DNA of 20,706 nucleotides from Planctomycetota bacterium (GTDB lineage Bacteria; Planctomycetota; UBA1135; UBA2386), in contig JAEUHU010000189.1 of assembly GCA_016793305.1 (NCBI GenBank), positions 1-20,706 on the forward strand. Reading direction: 5' to 3'. Below are positions 6,743-14,794 of the stretch, piece by piece (position 1 is the first letter of the stretch; each line of letters opens with the position of its first letter). The notes beneath the pieces were generated by a model. It had not been told where the DNA came from. It made no database searches and was given only the letters and a program-made list of their open reading frames with translations. Made by a program: the position numbers and the translations under genes.

Positions 6743-7777
6743 ATGGCTCGCGAGCGGTGGCAATCGCGCCACAGGATCCGACGGCGTCTCGGCGCGCAGC
6801 GGTGGCTCGTCGCCTTCGTCTCCATCAGCTCGGGCTTCGACCATGTGCGTGTCGCACGCATCAATTGGAATGGCGACGTCATCCAGGACGGCGGGAACGA
6901 CTCGACCTTCGTCGCCAACCTGACCGGCACTTCGCCGAACATCGTGGTGGCCGTCTCGTCCCCGAACGTCGACGGCAAGTTCCTCGTCGCCTGGCACGAC
7001 AACGGCGACATCTGGGTCCGGGCGACGGAGTACGCTCCGCTGTGGTTGTCGCCGGTCTACAACCTGCAGGTCCTCGAAGGTCCCGGGGCGAGCTCCGCCG
7101 TGGTCACCCGTCAACCGAGCGTCGACACGGATGGCCTGCGATTCGCCGTGGCCTATGCCGAGAACGTCGGTGCCGTGGGCAGCGGCAACGACGACGTCTT
7201 CGTGTCGACGCTGTCGCTGACGACCACCGGCCTGCGGGTCGACGAAGCCCGTGTCGGAGTCGCCACGGTGTCCGGATACTCCGACGACACGCCGCGCGTG
7301 AGCAGTCCCTTCGCGTCGCGCGAGGCGCGGTGGACGACCCTGGAGGACTACGGCATCGCCTACGCCTACTCGTCCCTCGGCACGTCCCTGAACGAGGGCA
7401 TCGAAGTGCGTGGCTACGACGGATATGCCGGCACCGGTGGCTTCACGACGTTCGCGAGTGCGTGCGGCTCGCCGGTGACCTTGACCGCCTCGGGGGTGCC
7501 TGCGTTGGGCCGAACCGTCACCTTCGACGTGGCGCCGGCGGCCGCGACGACCGGGTTCGTGTTCGGCGCGCCCGATGTGATCTCGTTGGCGCCGATCTGC
7601 TCCTGCATCCTGGGCGTCGACGGCACGATCCTGATCGGCACGTCACTGCCCATACCGATCCCCGCCGACACTTCGTTCGTCGGACAGGTCGTGTCCTGCC
7701 AAGGATCCTCGTCCGTCTCCGGCCCTTGCTACGGCAGTGTGTCGTTGAGCGACACGATCGACATGCGCATCCAGTGA
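6743..7777 (+). CDS. surface protein with GTGGF C-terminal module, apparently N-terminally truncated
   Basis: 344 aa. The bulk resembles the repeated beta-strand region of large planctomycete exported proteins (for example DGKFLVAWHDNGDIWVRAT and DGLRFAVAYAENVG, each of 'recorded value / W' style, suggestive of beta-propeller blades). The C-terminal about 115 residues begin with GYDGYAGTGGFTTFASACGS, a module also found in the protein at 9708-11204. There is no signal peptide: the N-terminus is Arg-rich (RERWQSRHRIRRR). Only 15 nt separate it from the divergent gene. The likely explanation is loss of the 5' part of a longer exported-protein gene, although GGAGG 5 nt before ATG 6743 is a good ribosome site. 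It could still be translated in the cytoplasm but not exported. Confidence 0.7.
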   Translation: MARERWQSRHRIRRRLGAQRWLVAFVSISSGFDHVRVARINWNGDVIQDGGNDSTFVANLTGTSPNIVVAVSSPNVDGKFLVAWHDNGDIWVRATEYAPLWLSPVYNLQVLEGPGASSAVVTRQPSVDTDGLRFAVAYAENVGAVGSGNDDVFVSTLSLTTTGLRVDEARVGVATVSGYSDDTPRVSSPFASREARWTTLEDYGIAYAYSSLGTSLNEGIEVRGYDGYAGTGGFTTFASACGSPVTLTASGVPALGRTVTFDVAPAAATTGFVFGAPDVISLAPICSCILGVDGTILIGTSLPIPIPADTSFVGQVVSCQGSSSVSGPCYGSVSLSDTIDMRIQ

Positions 7778-7802
7778 CAGGGGCTGGCGATCGCGGTGTC
7801 CC

Positions 7803-7837
7803 TGGACCTCCGTCCACGATCGGCGCGCAGTGCGCCG
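7803..7837. terminator. paired hairpins between convergent genes
   Basis: Two adjacent stem-loops, TGGAC/GTCCA (7803-7807/7812-7816, loop 4) and CGGCGC/GCGCCG (7821-7826/7832-7837, loop 5), lie in the 169-nt gap between convergent genes ending at 7777 and 7947. There is no T-tract on either side, so intrinsic termination is only a possibility. Confidence 0.35.
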
Positions 7838-7945
7838 GGGAATCGGGAGGCCGTCGGTGCACGAGTCGCGAGACCACGGACTCTTCGGTAGTCGCGTGCG
7901 CTTCCGTGTCGATCGCTGTGCCGGCACGAGCGCCGCGGATCGGCA

Positions 7946-8126
7946 GCTACTTCGGCGCGGCGAGCGCCGCGTCGAAGAACGCGAACACGTCCGGCAGCGC
8001 CAGCTGCACGATCGCCAGGTGTTCGACGCCGGCGTACTCACGCAGCGTGCTGGTCGCGCCGGCCTTGCGCAGGGCGCGATCGAGTCCGCGCGCCTGGCCG
8101 AGCGCGAAGTCGCGGCTGCCGACGCC
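7946..8126 (+). repeat. direct repeat copy B (181 bp), inside the esterase gene
   Basis: This is the partner of 2620-2800. It covers the last 60 codons and stop of the intact hydrolase, starting one base outside the stop codon. There are nine mismatches and no gaps. Confidence 0.9.
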
Positions 8127-9347
8127 GACGAAGAACGGCAGCTTCGCCAGCGCGTCGCTCGCGCGCACGCTGCCGCCGCCGCCGAGTGCTGCCACCGCTG
8201 CCCAGCGGGATGGCGTGCGCGAGGCGTTGCCGATCACCTGCATCGCGCCCATCGAGTGGCCCACCAGCAGCACGCGATCGGTCGCGATCGGGAAGCGCGC
8301 CGCCAGCGCGTCCGCGAGGGCTGCGCCATCGAGCTGGCCGAGGCCGCTGCGGGGCGCCGCCACCAGCCAGCCGCGTGCAGCCGCCTGGCGCACCACTTCG
8401 CCGTCCCCGTACCCGTCGAAGAACAGGTTCTCGCTGCCGCCTGCCCCGTGCACGGCGATCACCAACGGGTGCTTGCCTTCGAGGTCGGGCGGCACGAACA
8501 GGCGGATGGTCTCGGTGCCGGTCGCGGTCGGCACCCGCAGCCAGAAGTCCCCGGGGCGATCGCCGCCGTAGAACGGGCCGCGCGCCGCGATCAGCGCCTC
8601 CGCCTCGGCGAGCAGATGCGCGCCGCGCAGCACGGTCTCCTCGGGGCGCTTGCGCCGCATGCCGTCGAGCAGGCGGACCAGGCTCGGCAGCGTCGAGGCC
8701 TCGAGGCTCTCGGGTTCGATCGACTGGCCGCGCAGCTTCGCCAGGCGTGCGTCGAGGTCGGCGGCGATCGACAGGCCCTGTTCGCGTTCGGTGAGCACGT
8801 CGGTGCCACGCACGATCGACCAGCGCAGCGTGTGGTCGCTCGGTGCCATGCCTCGCAGCGACAGCGCGCCGGCGAACGGCAGTTCGGCGAGGGCGAAGCG
8901 CTGCGGTGCTGCGCCGGGCAAGGTGACGACGAGCGTCAGGTCGCGCGGCGCCTCGACTGCGACTTCGTCTTCGTCCGCATCCTTCGCCAGCACCTGGAAC
9001 ACGCTGCGCAGCTCGAACGCCACGGTCGCCGCGTCGGCGTCGACCAAGCGCGCCTCGAGGGCGAGGGCCAGGCTGGCGGCGAAGCGCTGCTCGGTGCTGC
9101 GCGGTGCGGCGCCGAGCGCTTCGTCGGCGCTCGCGACCGCCTGCGCGACCTTCGCCGTGTCGAGGCGGAAGAACGCCTGCACCGCGCGGTCGAGTTCGAG
9201 CATCGCCGCGTCGCGCCGTGCAGCGTCGTCGCAGGCGGCGAGCCGTCGCTCGAAGGCGCGCAGTCGCAGCCCGAGTTCGTGGCGGTCGGCCTGCGCTGGC
9301 AGGGCCAGCGTCAGCAGCGGGAGCACGATGACGAAGTGGCGCAGCAT
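7947..9347 (-). CDS. secreted alpha/beta-hydrolase (esterase/feruloyl-esterase-like)
   Basis: 466 aa from ATG 9347, which gives a textbook signal peptide (LRHFVIVLPLLTLALPAQA); ATGs 9359 and 9362 would extend it by 4-5 residues. An alpha-helical region of unknown role spans about 25-250. The C-terminal hydrolase domain (about 255-466) has an oxyanion-hole HGAGGSE, nucleophile Ser365 in GHSMG, Asp413 (GSRDF) and His443 (GVEHL), so the triad is complete. The domain resembles polyhydroxybutyrate-depolymerase/feruloyl-esterase-type enzymes acting on esters outside the cytoplasm; the substrate is unknown. No Shine-Dalgarno is seen. It is convergent with the gene ending at 7777 and divergent from 9708. 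Its 3' 181 bp are duplicated at 2620-2800. Confidence 0.9.
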   Translation of the reverse strand: MLRHFVIVLPLLTLALPAQADRHELGLRLRAFERRLAACDDAARRDAAMLELDRAVQAFFRLDTAKVAQAVASADEALGAAPRSTEQRFAASLALALEARLVDADAATVAFELRSVFQVLAKDADEDEVAVEAPRDLTLVVTLPGAAPQRFALAELPFAGALSLRGMAPSDHTLRWSIVRGTDVLTEREQGLSIAADLDARLAKLRGQSIEPESLEASTLPSLVRLLDGMRRKRPEETVLRGAHLLAEAEALIAARGPFYGGDRPGDFWLRVPTATGTETIRLFVPPDLEGKHPLVIAVHGAGGSENLFFDGYGDGEVVRQAAARGWLVAAPRSGLGQLDGAALADALAARFPIATDRVLLVGHSMGAMQVIGNASRTPSRWAAVAALGGGGSVRASDALAKLPFFVGVGSRDFALGQARGLDRALRKAGATSTLREYAGVEHLAIVQLALPDVFAFFDAALAAPK

Positions 9348-9707
9348 GGCGGCGTGCATCATGCCGTGCGCCCGCGGACGCGAGGCGCGCATTCGGCCAT
9401 CGGCACATCGACCCGGAACCAGCGTGCCGTCGTGGCGTGGCCGAAGGGGATGCCGAGGCCCGCCGCAGGGGGAGGCCAAGACGGCGGTTGTCCGTTCCGG
9501 GCCACGGAGCGAGTCGATGTAGCGGACGGGCCGATGGCGCCGCGACCGAGGGCGCCGACGTGGTCGAAAACGTCGCCGTCACGCCGTCGCCAGCGCGGGG
9601 ATTCTCCCTCCGTCCCCGCCCGCGTCGGCTGTCGCCTGCCGGGTCCCGCGGGAATGGCGTGGGCCCCGGCCCACGACCGTCGCCGAACCTTCGCACCAGG
9701 ATCTCCG
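9348..9707. other. 360-nt divergent intergenic region
   Basis: This gap lies between the starts of the esterase (minus) and the GTGGF-module protein (plus). No gene-like frame with plausible protein composition is seen. It must hold promoters for both genes, but I see no convincing -35/-10 pair. The only clear structure is the pair of palindromes at 9644-9675. Confidence 0.6.
9644..9675. promoter_or_regulatory. two adjacent palindromes upstream of the secreted protein gene
   Basis: TCCCGCGGGA (9644-9653) is a perfect 10-bp palindrome. Four bases later CGTGGGCC-CC-GGCCCACG (9658-9675) is an inverted repeat with perfect 8-bp arms. They end 32 nt before ATG 9708, so they could form an operator or a structured 5' leader. 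At this GC content short palindromes also arise by chance. Confidence 0.4.
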
Positions 9708-11204
9708 ATGCGCACGCCCATCCCGTCGTTCGCCGCTGCGGCGACCCCACAGCAGACCCGATCCCACTTCGGGCACGTCCGCACCATCGCCACCTGCCTC
9801 GCTCTCGCCGTGGGTTCCGCCGCGACGGCGCAGTCGTTCCAGCAGGGCGACCTCTACCTGCTGAGTCCGACGATCACCGGGGTCGGCACGGGGAACGGTG
9901 CCCTGGTGCGCCTGCGTCCGAGTGATGGCAGTGCCGCCATCGTGCGCAACCTCGCGGTGACGCCGCAGGTGTCCGACGGCCTGACGTTCGACACGCATCG
10001 CAATGCGATGCTGTTCATGGCGCAGCTCACGATCGGTGGGCCCTACCAGCTCTGGCAGTGCGACGCCGCCGGCAACACCGTCGGCCTCGGCTTCGTCGGC
10101 CGTGGGTTCGCGGCCTTCGCGCCGACCGGCGACGGCCGCGTCTACTTGCGGGACCTGCAGGAGATCCCGGCAGGCCGCATCCACTACCTCGACGCCGGCA
10201 ACCAACTGCACACGCTGCTCGACGGCACCGGCACGGGGCCTTTCGAGTTCTTCCCCGGGCAGGCCACGCAGTACCGGTGCATGCACTTCCACGCGCCGAC
10301 CAACGCGCTGTTCGTCGCGCAGTCGTCGGGCACGACGCAGGTCTGCGGCGGTGGCGCCGCGACGACCCGCCTCGCCATCCGCCGCGTGCCGCTGTCCGCC
10401 GACGGCACCCGCGTGGTCGGGCCGGTCGGCTGTGCGGAGTTCGAGGTCAGCGCGACCGGCGAAGTCGTGGTCGGACTCGACCAGATCGACGACGGCACGC
10501 TGCTCGCCATCGTCGACACCAACTCGAACTCGGCGGAACCGCGCATGGTGCGCATCGACCCGTGGACGATGGCGACCAGCGCCTTCGCCACGAACGGCTC
10601 CTACGTCGGCGCCGCGGCGACGAATGCGGGTTGCTACTCGGCGGCCCTCGGCAGCGCGGTCGTGCACGACACGTTCAACGACGGCTTGCGCGGCTTCCTC
10701 GCCGGGCAAGCGGGCGGCGGCACGCCGATGACGTTCACGGTGCCGGTGTCGACGGGCGGCAGCAGCGGCGAGATCACGACCCTGGTCGAGGTACGCGGCA
10801 CGCCATGCGCCGGCACCTTCGTCGGCTACGGTGACGGGCTCGCCGGCACCGGTGGCTTCGTGCCGACGTTCACGGCGACCGGCTGCCCGGTGCCGGGTGC
10901 TGCGCTCGACTTGCACGTCGCCGCAGCGCTCGGCGGCGGCACCTGCGTGCTGGCGCTCGGCACCGACCCGGCAGCGGTGCCGATGTTCGGCGGCACGGTG
11001 CTGCTGACTCCGCTCGTGTTCGTCACGATCCCGTTGGCCGGCGCGCCTCTCGCCGCAGGGGAAGGACGCTTGACCGCCCCGCTGGTCCTGCCGACGAATC
11101 CGGCGATCACCGGCCTCAGCCTCTACGGCCAGGCGGCGGTCCTGGATCCGGGCGCAGTGCAGGGCATCGCACTGACGCCTGGACTTCGCATCGTGATCGG
11201 CTGA
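9708..11204 (+). CDS. secreted/surface protein with GTGGF C-terminal module
   Basis: 498 aa with a long-n-region signal peptide (hydrophobic IATCLALAVGSAATA, cleavage near residue 41). The middle (about 45-330) looks like a beta-propeller-type domain with repeated strands (GDLYLLSPTI, GGPYQLWQCDAAGN, GRIHYLDAGNQL, TRLAIRRVPL, TLLAIVDTNS) of the NHL/'read-out' style. The C-terminal part (about 375-498) starts GYGDGLAGTGGF followed by P-T-F-TATGCP and ends LTPGLRIVIG; it is the planctomycete surface module also found at 6743-7777. AGGA 6 nt before ATG 9708 supports the start. It is probably exported and perhaps cell-wall associated through the C-terminal module; ligand and role are unknown. Confidence 0.87.
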   Translation: MRTPIPSFAAAATPQQTRSHFGHVRTIATCLALAVGSAATAQSFQQGDLYLLSPTITGVGTGNGALVRLRPSDGSAAIVRNLAVTPQVSDGLTFDTHRNAMLFMAQLTIGGPYQLWQCDAAGNTVGLGFVGRGFAAFAPTGDGRVYLRDLQEIPAGRIHYLDAGNQLHTLLDGTGTGPFEFFPGQATQYRCMHFHAPTNALFVAQSSGTTQVCGGGAATTRLAIRRVPLSADGTRVVGPVGCAEFEVSATGEVVVGLDQIDDGTLLAIVDTNSNSAEPRMVRIDPWTMATSAFATNGSYVGAAATNAGCYSAALGSAVVHDTFNDGLRGFLAGQAGGGTPMTFTVPVSTGGSSGEITTLVEVRGTPCAGTFVGYGDGLAGTGGFVPTFTATGCPVPGAALDLHVAAALGGGTCVLALGTDPAAVPMFGGTVLLTPLVFVTIPLAGAPLAAGEGRLTAPLVLPTNPAITGLSLYGQAAVLDPGAVQGIALTPGLRIVIG

Positions 11205-11219
11205 CAAGGGCACACAACG

Positions 11220-11242
11220 GTCGCTTTGCGAACCGAAGCGAC
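11220..11242. terminator. hairpin between convergent genes
   Basis: GTCGCTT (11220-11226) pairs perfectly with AAGCGAC (11236-11242) around a 9-nt loop, 15 nt after the stop of the secreted protein and in front of the convergent gene ending at 11285. There is no T-tract. It is a plausible bidirectional terminator. Confidence 0.45.
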
Positions 11243-11284
11243 GGTCTGCGCCGCGCAGCACCATGCCTGCGGGCGCGTGGCTCG

Positions 11285-11533
11285 TCAGCGGATCGTCGTG
11301 ACCGCGACGCCACTCGCCTTCCAGCTCGGTTGGGCGCCCTTCGCCTGGCTGCTCGCGAAGCCCTCGTAGCTGCCCGGGTGCACGAGCAGCGTGTCGCCGG
11401 GGCTGGCGACGGCGTAGGCGGTTGCGATCTGGGTGAACGACCCGCCGCCACTGGGGTGCACGATCCAGGTGGCTTGTGCCGGCAGGGCGGCGATGGTCGT
11501 CAGGGAGAACACCGCGAGCAGGGTGCCGTGCAT
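11285..11533 (-). pseudogene. truncated right-handed beta-helix surface protein
   Basis: 82 aa. A signal peptide (MHGTLLAVFSLTTIAALPAQA) is followed by TWIVHPSGGGSFTQIATAYA and PGDTLLVHPGSYEGF. This is exactly the N-terminal start of parallel beta-helix exported proteins ('V...GGGSFT-IQ-AI--A--GDTVLV-PG-Y-GF'), which normally run several hundred residues. Here the sequence collapses after SYEGF into an unrelated tail of about 20 residues (QAKGAQPSWKASG) and stops. The gene is therefore a 3'-truncated relic, though its promoter-like element and signal peptide look intact and a short secreted peptide could still be made. Confidence 0.68.
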
Positions 11534-11540
11534 GCTCGGG

Positions 11541-11549
11541 ACGGTATCA
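11541..11549 (-). promoter_or_regulatory. candidate extended -10 (TGATACCGT) before the beta-helix fragment
   Basis: On the minus strand TGATACCGT (TGnTAnnnT) lies 7 nt before ATG 11533, with no Shine-Dalgarno between. It fits a leaderless start like those before the helicase and TerB-like genes. Confidence 0.4.
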
Positions 11550-11838
11550 GAGCCGGATACGCGTTGGCCCGCTCGGAGGTACGGTGACGCACGGCAACCT
11601 GGTCTCGCGACTGGCCGGTGGACCGGGTCGAGCCACGGCGGGACCCGGGGTGAACGACGTCGGCGGTGGCGTCGCGAGTGAGGATGGTGGGGACGGCTCG
11701 AACCGCCGACGCTCGACGCCCACCGCTGGGAGCTCACCCTGCCGCCATTCCTTCGACGTATTGACGCCAGATGAGTGATTGGCAAGACTTCGCGCCCCAG
11801 TGACACCGGCAGGGAAGCCGGCGTTCGGGCCCTCCCTC
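11550..11838. other. intergenic region between beta-helix relic and acyltransferase
   Basis: About 290 nt between divergent genes. No supported gene, repeat or recognisable sigma-70 -35/-10 pair for the plus-strand acyltransferase was seen. Confidence 0.5.
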
Positions 11839-12963
11839 ATGCCTCTCGCGCGCCGCAACCAGTCGCTGGACGTGCTGCGTGGCATCGCGATCCTGCTCGT
11901 CTGCGGGCAGCACATGGAAGGTCCATTGCCACAGGGCCCGCTCAATCGCGTCGCCGATTGGTGGCACACGCAGGGTGGCACCGGCGTCGACCTGTTCTTC
12001 GTGCTGAGTGGCTTCCTGGTCTCCGGCCTGCTCGTCGAGGAGCATGCGCGGACTGGCGAAGTGCGCGTCGGCCGCTTCTTGTGGCGCCGCGGCCTGAAGC
12101 TGTACCCAGCCTACTTCGCCTTCCTCGCCTGGCTGTTGCTGCGCCCGACGCTCGCCGCGGCGATGGCGCACGGCGACTGGCTCGAGGTGCTGCGCCAGCG
12201 CAGCTGGGAACTGCTGCCGAACACGCTGTTCGTGCAGAACTACTGGTGGAACGAGTTCACGACGCCGCTGCACACGTGGTCGCTCGCGGTCGAGGAGCAC
12301 TTCTACCTGACCATCCCGTTCGTGCTGTCGTTCGTGCTGCGTCGCGGCCTGCTCGGGCTCGTGCCGCTGATGTGGATCGGCGGCGAGCTGGTGTCGATCT
12401 GGATGCGCACGCTGCCCCATCCGTGGTTCGGCCCCACGCACCTGCACGGCAGTGAGCTGCTCGCCGGCGTGGCTCTCCGCTGCGCGTGGGCGGCATTTCC
12501 CCGCGTTCGCACGTGGACGAGCACGGCCGCCTGGCCGCTGGTCGCCGCCGGCATCGCCGGCTACGGCCTTGTCGCCACCATGGCGCCGCAGCACTGGGCC
12601 CGCATCCCCGTGCTCGAGCTCGCCTCGGTGGCGTTGGTCGCCGGCGCCATCCATCTCGACGGCGCGCGCTTCCCGGCGCAGCTGCGCGTCTTCGCCGGCG
12701 TACCGCGCTTCGCCGCCTGGATCGGGTTCCACTCCTATTCGATCTACCTGTGGCATGTGACCGGCATGCGCGTCGCGGAACGCTGGTTCGCGCCTGCGAC
12801 GGAGGGGGCGCCGAGCAGCTCGCAGTGGCTGCAGACCGCAGTCGTCGCCTGCACCGGCGCCATCGTGCTCGGATGGATCGCCGGACGACTGGTCGAGTAT
12901 CCCGTGCTGCGCCTGCGCGATCGGCTGTGGCCCTCGCCGACCGCGGGGACGCCGGGGAAGTGA
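11839..12963 (+). CDS. acyltransferase family 3 membrane protein (OafA/YrhL type)
   Basis: 374 aa, multi-pass inner-membrane protein. Family motifs are in order: LDVLRGIAILLVCGQHME at the N-terminus (Asp11, Arg14 and His25, the conserved R/H pair), FFVLSGFLVSGLL (about 55-67), RRGLKLYPAYF, TWSLAVEEHFYL (about 147-158) and HSYSIYLWH near 303. Such enzymes O-acylate (often O-acetylate) surface glycans, peptidoglycan or lipids using acyl-CoA from the cytoplasm. ATG 11839 is chosen because the family motif starts 10 residues in; a TTG at 11779 would add an unlikely 20 residues. No Shine-Dalgarno is seen. It stands alone, convergent with the membrane protein at 13130. Confidence 0.92.
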   Translation: MPLARRNQSLDVLRGIAILLVCGQHMEGPLPQGPLNRVADWWHTQGGTGVDLFFVLSGFLVSGLLVEEHARTGEVRVGRFLWRRGLKLYPAYFAFLAWLLLRPTLAAAMAHGDWLEVLRQRSWELLPNTLFVQNYWWNEFTTPLHTWSLAVEEHFYLTIPFVLSFVLRRGLLGLVPLMWIGGELVSIWMRTLPHPWFGPTHLHGSELLAGVALRCAWAAFPRVRTWTSTAAWPLVAAGIAGYGLVATMAPQHWARIPVLELASVALVAGAIHLDGARFPAQLRVFAGVPRFAAWIGFHSYSIYLWHVTGMRVAERWFAPATEGAPSSSQWLQTAVVACTGAIVLGWIAGRLVEYPVLRLRDRLWPSPTAGTPGK

Positions 12964-13049
12964 TCGGCGCTGGCCGCAGCCCATTCACCCATCGGTAGCC
13001 GGCGAGCACCCGGTGCGCCCGATCGCGAACGCTGGTGTCGGCACCGCCC

Positions 13050-13103
13050 GTCGGCGCACGGCGGCGGGCGTGGTCCGCCCGGCGGCGTCGTGCACGCGCC
13101 GAC
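13050..13103. terminator. nested inverted repeats between convergent genes
   Basis: The outer stem GTCGGCGC (13050-13057)/GCGCCGAC (13096-13103) encloses an inner stem CGGGCG (13065-13070)/CGCCCG (13076-13081) with a 5-nt loop. It sits in the 166-nt gap between genes that converge from both sides, so a bidirectional transcription barrier is plausible. There is no T-tract. Confidence 0.4.
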
Positions 13104-13129
13104 TGCCGATCCTCCGAGCCGGGCGCCGA

Positions 13130-14794
13130 CTACTTCAAGGCGGATGCGAGCACCGCCGCGGCGGCTCGCAGCTCAGCCTCGGTCGGTTCGGCGAACGCCA
13201 GGGCACGGCAGCCGAGCCGTCGTTCGACGTGCTGCACCAGTTCGCGCCCCGACCAACCAGCGTCGAAGCCGGTCGTCAGGAAGTGGGCCAACGCGGTCGC
13301 CTCGTGGAGCTTGCCGCCCGCGGCTTCGTGGAGGCGCAGGTGGTTCTGGAAGGCGGCGAACGACTGCGAACGGTCGGCGACCCGTTCGGTCAGGGTCGGC
13401 CCGAGAGCCACCAGCACGGGGTTGGGCGTCGTTTCGGCGAGCACGTCGCGCAGCACCGGGTCGTGGCGCAGGTACAACTCGCCGAAGCTCGCATCCTCGA
13501 CCGCGCTCTCGAGCAACGGCGCGACGAGCGGCGCCGGGCAAAGGAGCAGCGGGCCGAGCGGCACCCGCTTCTCACCGGCTGCGAACCGCGAGCCGAACTC
13601 GTCGGAAACGACCTTCACCGCATCGGGATGGCCCCAACGTACCATCGCCGCGAGCAACCGGTCGTGGTCGTCGCGGTCCTTCGTGGCGACGAACGGCCGC
13701 AGTGCCGCCGCGCGCCGGGCGGCCGAAGCCGGATCCCAGGCGGCCAGCACCGCGAGGTTGTCGACGTGTTCGGACACCGCGATCGCCAGCTTGCCTCGCT
13801 TGCCGATCGAAGCATCGAGCGCGTCGAGTTGCTCGACGACGGCCTGGCGCGCCCACGGCACGTTCGCCCGCGCCACGGGGCCGAGCACGTGGTCGACGAG
13901 GAAGCGCTGGTCGTTGTCGGGTGGCAGAGACAGCCACGCGGCGCGATACCGCTGGAGCGCGGCAGTCGACAGCAGGCGCACGCCGTCCTGGTGCAGGTGG
14001 CCGACCGCGGCCAGGAACGAGGAGCGGTCGTCGGTGCACGGCGGCTCGCCCTCGAACGACTTCGCCAGCGCCGCCTGGAAGCCCGGATGCGTGTTCGGCA
14101 TCGTCCAGTCGGGCAGATGCTGCAGGTGCCAGGAGATCTGCGACAACGTGCTCGGACCGCCAGCGGCGAGCAGCTCGACGATGCGCGCCGGATCGAGAGT
14201 GCCGTCGCGCACGATCGCGGCCGTGTCGTCGCGCGTGAACAGGTCCCAGTAGAGTTCGTTGCGCAGCGGCACGATGCCGCGATCGCCAGCGACCACGACG
14301 AACCCTGCGCCGGACTCGGCCCGGACCAGGAACAGCAGGTGACGGCCTCTGGCCAGGGCCACCGGGCTCGTCGCGAGCAGGTCCTTGCTCGTGCGGGCTT
14401 CGGCGGCGCGCACATGCTCGGCACCACGCAACACCTCGCGGAAGACTGCGCGCTCGCCCACATCCTCGATGCTCACCTCGGCCACGACATCCGCCATGGT
14501 CATGAGGCCCGACAGCCCCGGAGGCTCGTCGGAGTCGCGAGCCGTCGACGGATCGACACGCACCGACAACGCGAGCCACGGATCCTGGCTCGACTGTGCG
14601 CCCGAAGCGAACCAGGCGCCGACCAGCGCACACCCGGCGAGCATGAGCCAGACTCGCCACGCCGGCACGAACGTCGGCTCCGCGCGCACCGGCAACGCGG
14701 CCGCCGCATGCACCAAGGCCTGCACCCGGGCAACCGCCGCCGCTTCGACCGCGGCTTCACGGCGCAACGAGCGTTCCAGATCGACTTCGTTCAC
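13130..14794 (-). CDS. single-pass membrane protein coupled to ECF sigma factor (possible anti-sigma/regulator)
   Basis: 554 aa from GTG 14794, overlapping the sigma-factor stop by 4 nt (GTGA), so translation is probably coupled. Residues 1-45 form a charged helical N-terminus (SLRREAAVEAAAVARVQALV), 46-63 a TM helix (WRVWLMLAGCALVGAWFA), and 65-554 a large domain likely outside the membrane. Early in that domain is a conserved-looking block (DVVAEVSIEDVGERAVFREV, then RHLLFLVRAESGAGFVVV and DRGIVPL); the rest is alpha-helical and HEAT-like in feel. No family is recognised. A short cytosolic N-terminus, one TM and gene position directly after an ECF sigma gene fit an anti-sigma or sigma-associated sensor, but no ZAS zinc motif (HxxxCxxC) is visible. 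The role is inference. Confidence 0.8.
   Translation of the reverse strand: MNEVDLERSLRREAAVEAAAVARVQALVHAAAALPVRAEPTFVPAWRVWLMLAGCALVGAWFASGAQSSQDPWLALSVRVDPSTARDSDEPPGLSGLMTMADVVAEVSIEDVGERAVFREVLRGAEHVRAAEARTSKDLLATSPVALARGRHLLFLVRAESGAGFVVVAGDRGIVPLRNELYWDLFTRDDTAAIVRDGTLDPARIVELLAAGGPSTLSQISWHLQHLPDWTMPNTHPGFQAALAKSFEGEPPCTDDRSSFLAAVGHLHQDGVRLLSTAALQRYRAAWLSLPPDNDQRFLVDHVLGPVARANVPWARQAVVEQLDALDASIGKRGKLAIAVSEHVDNLAVLAAWDPASAARRAAALRPFVATKDRDDHDRLLAAMVRWGHPDAVKVVSDEFGSRFAAGEKRVPLGPLLLCPAPLVAPLLESAVEDASFGELYLRHDPVLRDVLAETTPNPVLVALGPTLTERVADRSQSFAAFQNHLRLHEAAGGKLHEATALAHFLTTGFDAGWSGRELVQHVERRLGCRALAFAEPTEAELRAAAAVLASALK

Noticed and set aside
7830..9700. Plus-strand open frame continuous with the secreted protein gene at 9708, suggesting a 1124-aa protein
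   Set aside because: The part before 9708 is antisense to the esterase and reads as low-complexity Arg/Ala/Gln. ATG 9708 has a signal peptide and an AGGA site.
9579..11264. 561-codon minus-strand open frame
   Set aside because: It is antisense to the secreted protein at 9708, with Arg/His/Gln/Glu-rich shadow composition.
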